Source: Rugalucina vietnamica (taxonomy: Eukaryota; Mollusca; Bivalvia; Lucinida; Lucinidae). Taken from it: a DNA stretch of 64,000 nucleotides. This document shows, piece after piece, positions 21,898 through 33,779 of the stretch. Below the pieces are notes generated by a model. That model was not told the DNA's origin. It did no database searches and saw nothing but the letters and a program-made list of their open reading frames with translations. The DNA lies in assembly GCA_964017185.1 (NCBI GenBank), contig OZ024884.1, positions 14,051,548 to 14,115,547 of the forward strand. The letters are read 5' to 3'. Both the position numbers and the translations under genes were made by a program. Numbering within the stretch: the first letter of the stretch is position 1; the number at the start of each line of letters is the position of its first letter.

Positions 21898-22590
21898 AAA
21901 CAAGTACCATTAATACCTACCCCTTCTAGAAGAAAGTTGATTTAGGAAATATGTTACCATAGTAAAAAAACAAAACAAACTGCGGGAGGAGCTACATGTG
22001 TACAGCATGTTAACAACTGTGGGAGGTGGCCATATAAAGGAACAGATAATCACATTGATTCTTATATACACCCTATAACAACAACAACAAACCCCTGTTA
22101 AGCACGAATGCGACAAAAATAGTTATAAACAAGGCGATTCGGATAATTTATGTCCCCCATGAAGCGATGTATGTTCTTCAACAGAAGACAATATACTATA
22201 GATGGTTGACCTCGCAAACAATCCTCTCAATGAAAAATGACTACACACCCTATAACAAAACAACAAACCCCTGTTTAGCACCGAAGCGACAAAATTAGTT
22301 AGAAACAAGGCATTCGGATAATTTATGTCACCCACGAAGCGATGTATGTTCTAGAAGAAGACAATATCTCTAGGGGGTTGACCTCGCAAACAATCCTCTC
22401 AATGAAAAATGACTATACACCCTAAAACAAAACAACAAACCCCTGTTTAGCACCGAAGCGACAAAATTAGTTAGAAACATGGCCATTCGGATAATTTATG
22501 CCCCCCCCCCCCCCCCCCCACGAAGCGATGTATGTTCTAGAAGATAGGGAGTTGACCTCGCAAACAATCCTCTCAATGAAAAATAACTAA
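21898..22590 (+). repeat. Repeat with three tandem units of about 170-177 bp
   Basis: After a single-copy lead (21898-22067), units start at about 22068, 22245 and 22417. Each has CACCCTA(T/A)AACA, CCCCTGTT.AGCAC, ATTCGGATAATTTATG, GAAGCGATGTATGTTCT and TTGACCTCGCAAACAATCCT. Poly-C at 22501-22519. The lead and one unit also occur at 5700-6094. Confidence 0.9.
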
Positions 22591-22634
22591 ATGCATTATA
22601 CAATAGTCAGTCGTTAATCAAGGAAACACTTTAT

Positions 22635-25130
22635 GTATATACATCACACTGGTCAATGTAAACGTATCTATGATGCAACATCTGAAACGCGCAGGCCCCC
22701 GTTTTAGGACGCACAGGCTACCGCATAAAATGGCGGATATTTGACAGGTGAAAAAAGGTTTGATACATACTTTCTAATTGTTATAACATTGTTCAACGCT
22801 TGTAAAATCTGGCATACGCCTTAAAGTATCACATATCCACTTCCCTTCAAAACAGTAGTAAATTTAAGTCAATTTATTTCGAAATGAAAAAATAGACCCA
22901 GTTTTACTTTTTCAGGCAATGGTATTGTGTTGGTTAATTGCCTTGGATTGCCGATTTCTCTCTTAAATACATGATCGAAGCTCTTGTTCTGCCAAGAACA
23001 TTGAAAGCCAAGATAATGAAGTCGAAATAATGTCACAACCTTTTAGGAAAAAATATTCAAGAATTTCATTTACAACGCACCTGGCTTCTAAGTTCAAAAC
23101 AACGCAGATGCTTTTCACGAAATTTCAAATTGGTGAAAAAGAAAGCATTTCATGGTATTTTATGTGCAATGCTTATTATCAGATGATACACCCAGCGTTT
23201 TAAATGAGAGTGGCTAGATATATGCCCATGAGGAATCACCTACAGTGTAGACTCTTTGATTTCGTAAGTCGTCATACAAAGTTTGAAAATACGCTTTTGG
23301 TTTCAATATTGCGGTAAAATCAATGTTATAAGTCACAAAATAATCAAGTTAGTCAACATTTGCTACGAAATACGATGCATGTGTCACCTTTTTAAAATAC
23401 TTTTTTACATCAAAGAGTGTTACAACACATGTGGCTTTTAAGATATGCAACGATCAGGTTTTCATGCCAGCTCTGATTCCATTTTTTTTATAATTGGTTG
23501 CATAACCAGGACGGTATCCATCTACACAAATACGTTTTATTAATTTCTGAAATTGGCTCATGTGTAAGACATGTTTATTGTCTGGATATATGAGTTTTGT
23601 ATAAGTAGTGAATGTACATCAATTTAATGCAATTTCTTTTGCAGAACGGCGAAGATGAAAGTCTGTCGTGTGTTTCTTTCCCATCACCGATGTTAGAAAT
23701 ACTAGTATCAGTTCTCAACAAGAAAATGATATAGGTTTGGATTGTGTCTTTCTTGGCGTTACAGATGGTGTTTTCCGTGGAGATGTCACTGTATAATGTG
23801 GTCCATCAGACGATTTCGTGTTGGTATTTCTTACGTCGGTGAAGGGAAAGAAACACATGACGGACTTTCTTTGTTGTCTCTGCTATATAAATAGCAAGGA
23901 ATGGCATATATCTATGTACGTTTGATAACGGACTCAAAGTCATATATCCAGGCAATATAGACATATATTACTCTCACTGCTTTGTCTGGTGTGGGTTCGA
24001 GCCCCGCTCTGGCCACATGTAAGACAAGCCACGTTCTGCTTGCGGGTGTGCCAGGCGGTTTTTCTCGGGGTCCTTCCGTTTTCGCCCACCTACTGATTGG
24101 CCCGTCTCATATGAGCTGAAATAATCTTGAAAGGGACGTAAAACTGAATTAAAAAAAACCCCAAAAACATATATTACACATGAGCCAATTTCAGAAATTA
24201 ACAGAACTGTATTTTATTATGGTAGATGCTGTCATGGTTATGCTATCAATCATCATATAAAACGGATAGCTTACTACTCGATTCATCTGTTCTGCTATCA
24301 AATCAGAGCTGGCATGAAAACCTGATCGTTGCATATTTTAAAAGCCACATGTATTGTTATACACTTTGATGAAAAACGTATTTTAAGAGGGTGACGCGTC
24401 GTATTTCGTAACCGAATATTGTCTAACGTGATTATTTTAGTTTAATGATATGACTTATAGCATTGGTTTTTGCCACAATATTGAAACCAAAAGCATATTT
24501 GCAACTTTTGCATGACGATCAGAAAATTCACGGAGTCTATGTGAATCTCCATGGGCCACTCTCATTTAAAACGCTGGGTGTATGATCTGTTTATTAGCCC
24601 TTACGCATGAAATACCTTTTATATATATATAAATTTAAAATTTCGTGAGAAACATCTGCGTTATTTTGGATTTAGAAGCCAGGTGCGTTGTAAATGGAAT
24701 TCTTGAATATATTTTCCTAAAATGTTGTGGCATTATTTGGATGCTCGTCTTTCGACTTCAATACCTTGGCTTTCAATATTCTTGGCAGAACAAGAGCTTC
24801 GATCGGGTATTTAAGAGAAAAATCGGTAAATAAAAGGCAATTTATCTACACAATACTGTTACCTGAAAAAGTAAATTTGGGTCTATTTTTTATTTCGTAA
24901 GAAATTTACTAAAATTTACTACCGTTGTAAAGGGAAATGGATATGGGGTACTTTAAAGCATGTGTCAGATTTTACAATCGTTGAACTACGGTAAAACAAT
25001 TAGAAAGTATGCATCAAACCTTTTTCACCTGTCAAATATCCGTCATTTTATGAGGTAGCCTGTGCGTCCAAATACGGGAGCCTGTGCGTTTCAGATGTTG
25101 CCTATACGTTTACACTGGCCAGTGTGATAC
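22635..25130. mobile_element. 2.5-kb foldback element, arms about 1 kb
   Basis: The left arm (about 22640-23760) is repeated inverted at about 23790-25125, allowing for the nested SINE. Marker pairs: AGGCTACCGCATAAAATGGC / GTCATTTTATGAGGTAGCCT; GACAGGTGAAAAAAGG / CCTTTTTCACCTGTC; CATTTACAACGCACCTGGCT / AGCCAGGTGCGTTGTAAATG; AACGATCAGGTTTTCATGCC / GGCATGAAAACCTGATCG; GTGTTTCTTTCCC / GGGAAAGAAACAC. Arms are clearly diverged, so the element is old. No transposase ORF. Confidence 0.92.
23972..24166 (+). mobile_element. SINE type 2, 5'-truncated, with target-site duplication
   Basis: Retains the B box GGTTCGAGCCC and the body (CTTGCGGGTGTGCCAGG, TTTTCTCGGGGTCC, CATATGAGCTGAAATAATCT) with an A-rich tail. 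The flanking 11-bp duplication ACATATATTAC (23961-23971 and 24167-24177) is exact. Inserted in the right half of the 2.5-kb foldback. Confidence 0.92.
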
Positions 25131-25167
25131 ATGTAAGGACAAACTGAAAATACATTTTAATCAATGC

Positions 25168-25370
25168 ATTCACTCATATAAGCCTGGCGTCCTTTTTATG
25201 GGACATAGGCAAACGGTATAGCCCCAGATGTGACGCCGCAGAACGCGGTGTGCCCTAGATGTGACGTCCTATCTTGGGCTATTCTGTTTGCTTTAAGAAA
25301 TTTCATCGAAAAATAAAATAAAAATCTAAAATCACTCCTGATGTCCCTAAAAATGTCTTTTACAACCACT
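25168..25370 (+). repeat. Dispersed hairpin element, family F copy 2
   Basis: ACTCATATAAGCCTGGCGTC start, the same hairpin with a partial internal duplication (GATGTGAC...AGATGTGACG), and the TTTCATCGAAAAATAAAATA tail. It lies just 3' of the methyltransferase stop. Confidence 0.8.
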
Positions 25371-25480
25371 TTGATACTTACATAATGATCATTTTTATGA
25401 AATTTACTGTTGCAATAGCAATTATTTATCATATTATTCATTTGAGGTTTAGTTGAACAAAAATTGACATCAAACAGACA

Positions 25481-25981
25481 TCAAACAGAAATACAGACGT
25501 ATAAGGCGACAATGCCCAATTCAGAGCTTTTATCATGTTCTCTCATAAATCGTTCAAGTTTGCCCTTCTCCTTCAATTCAGTTACTATATTTTCTATTTC
25601 CTGCATTTCTGTCGCATTCGCTAAACCAAATGCGTTTGTGCCTATTATCCACTCTTCCTTAAGGGGCCCTTCTGGATCGAGGTAATTCTTAAAGAGTGAC
25701 GGTGTTGCGCCTGTGAGTAGATTCATCTCCGATACACACCTGAAACCATGCTTTGCGAACATTTCAAGATACTGCTTATTTGTTGGGATTGCTCGAAGAA
25801 TTTTCTGAGTAACTCCCTGGTGAATTTGGGAAAACCATGATGCTTCTTTCACTATGTTTGGCGTAGGTGTTGAAACCAGTAGGACTCCATTTGGTCGCAA
25901 AACTCGTTTTGTTTCTGTGAGAGTTCTTTCAAGAGCAGGAAATTTCCCGTCGCCTTTTCCTTCGTCTATATGATACAACAC
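25481..25981 (-). CDS. SAM-dependent methyltransferase, exon 3 (C-terminal half and stop)
   Basis: Last coding exon, 498 coding nt plus TGA at 25481-25483. The acceptor TTTTTCAG ends at 25982 and the exon opens in phase 0. With exon 2 it reads FNL-VLYHIDEGKGD, the end of the beta-4 strand region of a Rossmann methyltransferase. The segment RVLRPNGVLLVSTPTP (about residues 28-43 of the exon) corresponds to the LkPGG..l strand of the family; the rest (KNYLDPE, FGLANATE, LERFMREHD) is a C-terminal region that I cannot tie to a substrate. The intact frame contrasts with the decayed paralogue at 694-1254. The substrate is unknown; the general reaction would be methyl transfer from S-adenosylmethionine. 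Downstream, 25190-25370 is a repeated hairpin element, so the 3' UTR is short or TE-derived. Confidence 0.9.
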   Translation of the reverse strand: MLYHIDEGKGDGKFPALERTLTETKRVLRPNGVLLVSTPTPNIVKEASWFSQIHQGVTQKILRAIPTNKQYLEMFAKHGFRCVSEMNLLTGATPSLFKNYLDPEGPLKEEWIIGTNAFGLANATEMQEIENIVTELKEKGKLERFMREHDKSSELGIVALYVCISV

Positions 25982-26311
25982 CTGAAAAAGAAGAGAAAAA
26001 AAAACAGAAGTGTTTTTCTTTAATTTATTTCTTTCCTTGGAATAAAGATTAACGCCACAGATGCCAGGGTTTTATTTATTTCGTTTGGTAGTCAGTCAAC
26101 AATGTATTTCCAAATGTAGGTTGTGAGTCTCCCCACGCACTTTTTGATTTGAATGTAAGACTGCTAAGTATGCATATAATTTTTTTAATATGATTTGATT
26201 ATGCTTGAACACGAATGATGTAGATTTTGTGAGTGAAACAAAATAAGAAAGGCACATACCTAGATATTAAACACTTGCTGGCGGACTAAATACACAGATC
26301 TAAATACATAC
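25982..26311 (-). other. Methyltransferase intron 2
   Basis: 330-bp phase-0 GT-AG intron between exons 2 and 3. AT-rich; no repeat recognised. Confidence 0.85.
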
Positions 26312-26542
26312 CAAATTAAATATAACTGCATCAAACACATCATTGTCAATTGGAATGTCTGGTAAAACGGCTTGAACGATGTCTGCCACAACCCTGTCTC
26401 TGATCGCATCGGCGAGCTTATCTTTGGCCACATCTAGCATTTCAGCACTGGCATCCAGTAAAGTAAAGCGCCGAATACCAAGGTCTATGAGGGCTTTAGT
26501 ATAATGTCCAGTACCACAACCTGCGTCCAAAATATGTATCTC
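26312..26542 (-). CDS. SAM-dependent methyltransferase, exon 2 (SAM-binding core)
   Basis: 231 nt, 77 codons, phase 0 at both ends: acceptor TGTTTTAG ends at 26543 and donor TTTG/GTATGT starts at 26311. It opens EIHILDAGCGTGHY, motif I of class I methyltransferases (glycine loop binding SAM). LLDASAEMLDVAKDKL follows, with the acidic residue expected at the end of beta 2 (motif post-I), and then FDAVIFNL, the beta-4 motif. These place it in the Methyltransf_11/25-type group (UbiE-like fold) by general pattern. Intron 2 (25982-26311) is 330 bp. Upstream, intron 1 runs 22.8 kb to exon 1, and a 21-bp minisatellite begins about 30 bp beyond the acceptor. Confidence 0.9.
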
Positions 26543-26574
26543 CTAAAACAAAAGTATTACAAATTAACTGAAAA

Positions 26575-26802
26575 TTGAATGCGAATTTTCTGATATTGAA
26601 TTCAAATTCTGATATTGAATACGAAATTACCTATATTGAATACGAATTTTCTGGTATTGAATACGCAATTATCTATATTGAATACGAATTTTCTGATATG
26701 GAATACGCAATTATCTATATTAAATACAATTTTTCTGATATTGAATACGAAATTACCTATATTGAATACGAATTTTCTGATACTGATTTCTATATTCAAT
26801 AA
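26575..26802. repeat. 21-bp minisatellite with 42-bp higher-order unit
   Basis: About ten tandem copies of an ATATTGAATACGAA(T/A)TT-type 21-mer, alternating TTCTG and ACCT variants. Because 21 is a multiple of 3, several frames stay open and yield IEYE/FNIR-type peptides that are not genes. It starts about 30 bp from the methyltransferase exon 2 acceptor. Confidence 0.93.
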
Positions 26803-28640
26803 ATTTTCTATGATTCATTTTGAAATGCCAACCCACGTTTTAGCAGAATACAAAGCCAGAAGTGATTCCATAGTGTTTTAAGTGATGTTTAACCCATGTT
26901 AACCCACTAGCAAGCTTTCTTCGTAAAATCGTCCTTGTGGAACGATTGTCCTGCTTCTGAATTTTGTCAAACATAAGGCCAAACTCGAGCTGTAACCCAA
27001 AGCATTATGCTCATACATCTTTTTACCTTGATGCTGTAAGACAAAATCACTGACCTATGAAATTTAACTATAACTACCTAAGGTTTAAAGGTCTCACTCA
27101 TAGCTCCTGCGCAACAGAAAATCAATAAATGAAGTTCAGTTTTCCTGGTGTGTTATAATTAATGTTACAATGCATGCTGGAACCAAAAGTGTCAAACAAT
27201 ATTCAGGGTTCATGCATTTTGCGGAAACATGCGGATAATTACACAGGTGCAAAATACATTCTAATTCGACAGGTCATGTCGAAGAACATAATTATTTTTA
27301 GCATGCAGATAAGTTTTCAAAGTCTGACTTAGTGCAGAGTAAGAGAAAAAGAGGGACTTCATGACCATACGAAATATTTGTTTTTAATCGAACCGTTGCT
27401 GTGTAGTTCGTGACGATACAACAACTTGGTTCGGAACTGGGAAATACTCGAAACTAGGAAAATTACTGTATTGTGAAAGAAGTATACTTAAGGAATTAAA
27501 ATACGCAACACACTAAATTTCAACTTTTACGTATGCATTTGACATTTTGATAAAATCCTTTTATGAAATGACCTACTGACTGCTTTTTGCACGTGATGAA
27601 ATAAGAAAACGTCATTTTATTGATAAAATTAACGACAAAACGTCAAAAACTATGAAAAACGCAAATTGTGACGTAAACGTCGGGGCGAAGGGGAAGATGA
27701 CAAATTCTTTGCATGTGGGTTACGTGACGTCGACTTGATAATGTGCAATAAAGACTAGGATCTTTGTATACTTAGGTGCCGTCCCATGTTGCGTTAAATC
27801 TTGTTAACGGAATGCTGAAGTTTACAATAACGACAAATGAGTTATTAACGTCATTTAAATAATTCGATTTTGCCTATTTGTACCTAAACGGTATATATCG
27901 AACCAACATACGACACGACGTGCTTTCTAATCAACAGTGACGTCCCAGGTACCGTAGAAATGGATCATCGGAGCGTTTCTTTTGACGTTTGTTAAACAGA
28001 ATATCACGTTATCTAAAGAAGCGAAACGGATTATATGCTTTGAGTAAACACTAGATTTACGCACTGTAATCAAACGTTTGGCAATTGATCATTTTTTAAA
28101 TCAGAAAATTTGAAAAACATAATGAGAGTCTTTAAAATGCAGGATGTTTGATTTTGACGTTATAATGGACGTTTTAGTGACGTCTAAAGTACAAATGTCA
28201 TAATGTTTACGTAAATAACCATTTTATTGAATATAACGCATGCCGAAGGAAATTTTACTAGCTTTTGACTCATTTTTTCGATTGACGTTGGTGACGTTAA
28301 ACGTCCCATACATACCCAAATGTTACCAACTGATCAATGATTACATCTGCAATCACTTTTAGGGGTTTTGGAAACAAAATATTGGTTTTTAATTTCAAAT
28401 TTGACATTTACTGATCATGGTTACAGGGTGTGCTACTGTAGGTCAGTGTGGTTACGCGTACGCCATTAAGCATACGTAACCGACATTGTGGCTCAACCTG
28501 TTGAAATTTGACGTTTAGATATTGTGTTCATATAAGAAGCTCTGTTATAGCACAAACTTGTATTACAAAGCATGTTTTTAGTAACCCAAAGTATTTGTTG
28601 CGTTTCTTTATTCCTTAAGTATATGTTCATCTACTAAATG
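26803..28640. other. Intronic anonymous sequence with a degraded AGGTCA-array fragment and ACGTC-rich stretch
   Basis: About 26925-27110 is a diverged copy of the segment at 34150-34340 (TTGTCAAACATAAGGCCAAA, AAGCATTATGCTCATACATC). From 27590 to 28320 GACGT/ACGTC words are unusually frequent. No gene seen. Confidence 0.45.
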
Positions 28641-28870
28641 AGTGTAAAGATACATAAGGCAAAATCACTAAAACGTGACATTAGGTCACACTGACCTATA
28701 AGTACTTTAGGGCCAAAGGTCTAGTCATGCTTACTCATGATGTGAAAGAAATATGATCATATACTCATTTACACAGTATGTTAACTTATTACGTAATCAA
28801 TGTACAACAATCGGATGTCAATCGTGTGTAAACAATGATTACACATATTCGTTTGTTACATGTTTATGGA
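28640..28870. repeat. Isolated copy of an AGGTCA-array unit joined to an inverted piece of the 33.7-kb unit
   Basis: 28650-28760 is one array unit, with GGTCACACTGACC at 28683-28695. 28783-28870 is the reverse complement of about 33660-33770 (GTTAACTTATTACGTAATCA, CAATGTACAACAATCGGATG). Confidence 0.8.
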
Positions 28871-30400
28871 AATCTTTATAATTTGAGGTTTCATCTCGGA
28901 AAAACTGTGTGACATAATATGGTTTAGCTACGGTCGCCTGAATAGGGTAAGTTAGAAGTATTTTCGTATGTTTTTGTGTTTTAATTCTTTTGTTCAATGA
29001 TAAACTCACTGCCCAGGCAAACGTCTCGTGGCCGACTGATCGCTTACATGTCGAGTTTTTAAACGTAAAAGGCCATATATCTATCTTTATACTAGTGAAT
29101 GAAATAGGTATTTTAGTTTTCTAGAGGTTGTTCAAAGGATTCTATAAGATTCCTCCGAGAAAAGGTTCTATATTGATTCTAAAAGACACCCACTACAAAC
29201 CTAAAGTTTTCCCATTTTTTGACTGCAAGGTGTACGACTTAATGATTTTATATGATGCAGTAATGTACCATTTCCTGCAGTTAATGCATCCGTTCTTGCA
29301 GTAAATGCATCTTTTTATTGCAGTTTATGTACCCGTTATTTCGGTCACTATGTCAGATACTACTTACTGAACCACTAATAATAACTTTGGTAGCCACTAC
29401 AACTTTCACGCACTCTTTCGTTACCTTTCTTCATACATGCACGAGTTTCGTTGACCATTAAAATAAGATTTTCATTTTATGTTAAACCAAACCTGAGTAA
29501 AGGTATGATTTGGAAAATATTATATATGACCTATTTATGAACTCTTTCTAAGAAGACCATCTGATTACTGTTAAACTATTTTGGTTTGAGCCTGCCCAGG
29601 AAAAGTGGTTAAAGCCAAACCAACCATGCATATTATAAGCCTTTGTGGCTAACTTGGGTGGTTATATTTTAAGTACGTGTTGAATGTCATCACATCCTCA
29701 TTTTGGGTTAAAGTCTCATAAAATGGAGGCAACGTCCCGACATGACTTTTGCTGTTGACTGACATCAATTCCAACAAACAAAAGCATTCTAGGAAACAAT
29801 GAGATAATATAATAGAGTTATTGCACTCATATCGGTGAATATTGTCCCGAGTTGGGATATCGAAGGACGCGAGCTTGCGATATAAATATCTGCTTCTCAT
29901 ATTTGATATTTTGTTGAGAGTTAGCGTAAAAAAAATTAAATATCTACACGAAGGTCGCGATAATATCCATAAATGATATCATTTTTGCATATTTTGCAAT
30001 TGAATCAATATTGCTGACATTTTCTTTTTTTCGGCTTAAATTGTTTAAAATTGAATCTGAAAGTGACAAATTTCATCTGACGTTTTGGCCCGGTATTACG
30101 TCATTTTCCACGCGTCGTTAGATGAAGATGACGACATTAGAGTTGACGTCCCAACTTTACAGTTTTGCACGATGACCCTCAAGTCAAGAATTTGGCAATG
30201 TTTCATAAAAAGAATTTTTCGTGTGCAATATCAAGTAAGTGTGCAGATATCGCCCAGGATGGGGAGCTTAGAGATCCCCCCCCCCACCTCGTTTTTTTTT
30301 CTTCGGTGTTAATCTAGATTATGTAGATTTTGCCGGTGGCATCTTCCACCTCTGTAATGTGCGACGAATTGCCTGAAGAAAGTGAACACAACCGTTTGTT
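28871..30400. other. Anonymous intronic sequence
   Basis: Apart from the SINE tail at 29690-29785, nothing recognisable. Poly-C/T runs near 30280-30300. Confidence 0.4.
29690..29785 (+). mobile_element. SINE type 1 tail fragment
   Basis: Short match to the 3' part of the SINE at 6095-6300 (CGTCCCGACATGACTT, TTGTTGACTG-like, AACAAACAAA). Diverged and headless. Confidence 0.5.
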
Positions 30401-30404
30401 TTCG

Positions 30405-31760
30405 CCTAGGTATTAAAAAGCAATTGGTACAGAACAGATACACCGCAGATAGGAATGGAACGTAGTACATACGTCGCAGATACGTCACGCGTACATTTTA
30501 TACGCCATATATACGGCATACGTAAGTAGAAAATATTCGCCTTGATGCGCCGTACATACGAAAGTGAAATTTCATAGGAATACTGATACGTCACTGATAC
30601 GACGCGGGAACGTAGTAAGAACGTCAGACGTACGTGCAACATACGTCGCTCGAACAAAATACGGCTCAGACCTCGTCGTATCGAAAATCTCATAGATACG
30701 CGATCGATAGGCCGCTGATACGTGAATGTGTGACAGAGCTATTAAAGACAGATTGCACCAGTTCCGCCGATGGTGTTCCGGTGAAACCCCGGTTACGGTG
30801 AAACCCCGGATTTTACCTGAATAACCCGTAGCTGTTGCGATTACTGAAGGTTTATGCCGGATTATGATGGTCGATCCCTGGGTATCACGGTTTGTTCCGG
30901 TGTATCCCCGCTGTTGTCCGTTTTTTGACATCCCTCCTAGTTCGCCCCGGTTGCATTAAATATTTAATAAAATCGTGAAGGCTCCCCGGTAAGCCCGGTT
31001 TACACATTCACGATTTTCTGTACGATTCACCACGATTCACCCCGATTCACCCCGATTTCTTTTGGTGAGAAAAATCGGGATGGATCGGGATGAATCTTGG
31101 CGAAAAGTGGAAATATTCAGTGTCACTATGATTCCAGTAAGAATGTCCACGATATTAATACGGTGTCTGTAAGGTATCGCTACGAATCAATGACGATTCA
31201 TGGCGGCAACGCTACGGTGAATGAGGATTAACCACGGTGGCACAACGAATAATCACAGTGCTTGTACGGTTCGATACGGTATAACTACGATTCACGGCGG
31301 TAGCCGTCATGGCCAATCGTGGAGTTTTGTAGCGAAACCGTGGATGCCGTACACAATTCGTGGTGAATCGTGAGAGTTTGTGAAGTCAAAGATTCCACGG
31401 TTTTTGCTTCGGAGCTCCACGATTGGCTACGATCTCTCACGATTAGCCGCGAATATAGCTACGGTGTCAGTACGGATAAGCACGATTCCGCTACGGTTGC
31501 GCTACGAATTAGGCAACGCCCAATAACCACCAATGTTTTAAACAGTTTAAAACTTCCGTAGCGCCACGATTTACCACGGTTCTACTACGAACCACCACGG
31601 TAAACCACGGTACACGACGATTTTACAAATCGTGGCGACTCGTATTGCCACCGTAGCTAAAAATCGTGATTGTGTAAACAGGCCTTTACCCCAGTTTGCC
31701 ACGGTAGCGCTACGGTTCTGTCACGGTTCATCCCGGCTTATCGAAAGTGAACCGAAGGTT
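30405..31760. repeat. CpG-rich block including a TIR element (about 30985-31690) built of degenerate CACGATT/CTACGGT words
   Basis: GTAAGCCCGGTTTACACATT...CACGATTTT at the left pairs with AAAATCGTGATTGTGTAAAC AGGCCTTTAC at the right (about 30-bp inverted ends). The interior is packed with short variants such as CACGATTC, CACGGT and CTACGGT on both strands. The stretch before it (30430-30730) is similarly packed with ATACGTC/TACG words. ORFs across it are unlikely to be genes. Confidence 0.65.
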
Positions 31761-32399
31761 CACAAGGTGAGCTTATAGGGGGTTCCCGTCCGTGCCCTAG
31801 GGAATCCGTGCGCCAGGGAATCCGTGCGGCTGTCAACAGTTTTACAAGACATGTTAGCCAAAGGCAATAAACTTTTATATGAGACATGATTAGGATGGTG
31901 GGTTGCCTGCGTGAAAACGTAATATTGTCATTATTTGGTTACAAAATATAATTGATTTTTGATTTTGCATTTTCACCGTCTATCCGTGTTATAGGTATTG
32001 TACAGGCCATTATTGTTTCAAATATACAAAAGTACTTTTATTTCAGCAAATAGCAAAACTATTTCATCTTGTGTGTTGACAACCTCGATCGTTTTTCAAT
32101 TGTGCTGCGCAATCGTGAAAATTCTACTCGATGAAACATATTTAGTATTCACCTCAAACAAATAATCTTTATATATAATTGTAAGTGAGAATTGTATAGA
32201 AAGGATATTGTGCATGTATAATGCGGTGCTAACTGTAGATTATGAGAAACGTCGAATGATATTTACAGCACATTTAATTATATACTAAGTTGCTTATTTC
32301 TGCACAAAACGAAATTTACAACAAATATATGGTATGAAGTAATCATTGTAATTTATCCATGCCGTATGAAACTCGGTTTTCTATCATTCTGAGCAGGTC

Positions 32400-32640
32400 C
32401 AACATCAGTCTGTACAGCCACAGATGAAGGCTAGGAAAATGTAAAAGTAGGCAATGATCAGGAAATGGTGCAATCAGAAAGGAATTCCCAATCCAAAAAC
32501 CGATGTTGCAAAAGACTTGAATAATCAATCAGGTACTTATACTAAGAAAACATATCATACGCAGAGTGAACAGCTATTTGCCCAGTAGGTGGCCACTCAT
32601 TTACCAAACTTAACCAAAAACACAAAAACGCACAGAATGT
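32400..32640 (+). repeat. Copy of the sequence downstream of the methyltransferase pseudogene
   Basis: Alignable with about 1150-1330 (ATCAGGAAAT, CAGAAAG, AACATATCATA, GAGTGA.CAGCTATTT, AGGTGGCCACTCA, CCAAACTTAAC). A shorter copy of the last part is at 1-65. It may be a shared 3' UTR or a repeat tail. Confidence 0.7.
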
Positions 32641-33779
32641 GCAAACAGCACAAATATAATTTGCTTTGCTTAAGAAACCCTGCAGGGGCTTTCCATTCGA
32701 AGATCACACAGAGCAGACTACACATGATATGCTGACAAAAACACGTTGGTCAATGTTATTTTAATAGTAGTATTGTCCACTAATTTTAATCGCATATCAT
32801 TGCCCCGGTTACGCATTCTCATAGTCAGTACAGACGACTTACTTACATATACAGTTCTTCGCTTAGAACTGCAATTTTATAAGCGGCACCACGGCCGTGA
32901 CTGAACTACCTTTGACACTGCTACATTGTATCAGCCGAAAATAAACAGGTTATTTCAACAAGCGTGAAAAATGTGTTTATCCATGTTTGAAAATGTTGAC
33001 ACCTGGACGGACGAGCGCACTCGGGGATGCCGAAAAGAGTCTGATTCTTTAACCTAGCGTTTTATCTTTCACCTCAAGTGAGCTAAAACAGCAATTTAGT
33101 GATTTTTATTTCTGTATATTAATTCCGTGAATCAATAAACTGATTTATGTGGTCAGCATAAAGTTTTGAAAACTGCACGGTAGAGACCAAAGACAAGTTT
33201 ATTTATTGTAAAATACTTTGATCTGAACGCATCTACTGCAGCTAAAAGAATTTTTCATCACTGAAAATGGTACATCGACTCATCATGTCATCATGTAATG
33301 GTACACTCTTTCCATTAGGAATAACGGAAAATGGGACACTCGAAAATACAGCAGGACGTCTATTTGTCGGAAGTTTTCCCTATTATGTAAGATACCACAA
33401 CCATATCAATTAAACATTGATGAAATAGGGTATTTATGGATTACATTTAAACCATACATCTTTGGAAAAACACACTGTTCTCACAAAGCGGGTCTGTTTT
33501 AGCGCAAGTTCTGTCTGTTAAACAATGTCTTTGGAACGAGTTTTACAATTTTATGCTGTTTTAAGATTCAAAAATGTGACGTCAACTTTACCTGGGCTGA
33601 TTCTCCAGACGCCAATCAAGTATAATTTTTAATTTCCAGGTGCGAAACGCTTTGACAAACGTGTAACAAACGACAACTAGATATACACGAATATGTGTAA
33701 TCATTGTTTACACACGATCGACATCCGATTGTTGTACATTGATTACGTAATAAGTTAACATACTGTGATTTAGTGTTGA

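Noticed and set aside
26575-26881. Overlapping ORFs with heptapeptide repeats (IEYEFSD, FNIRKFV)
   Set aside because: A 21-bp minisatellite keeps several frames open on both strands; no gene signal.
30406-30931. 95- and 119-codon minus ORFs
   Set aside because: Both lie in the CpG-rich low-complexity block, overlap each other in different frames, and have no matching splice sites or domain.
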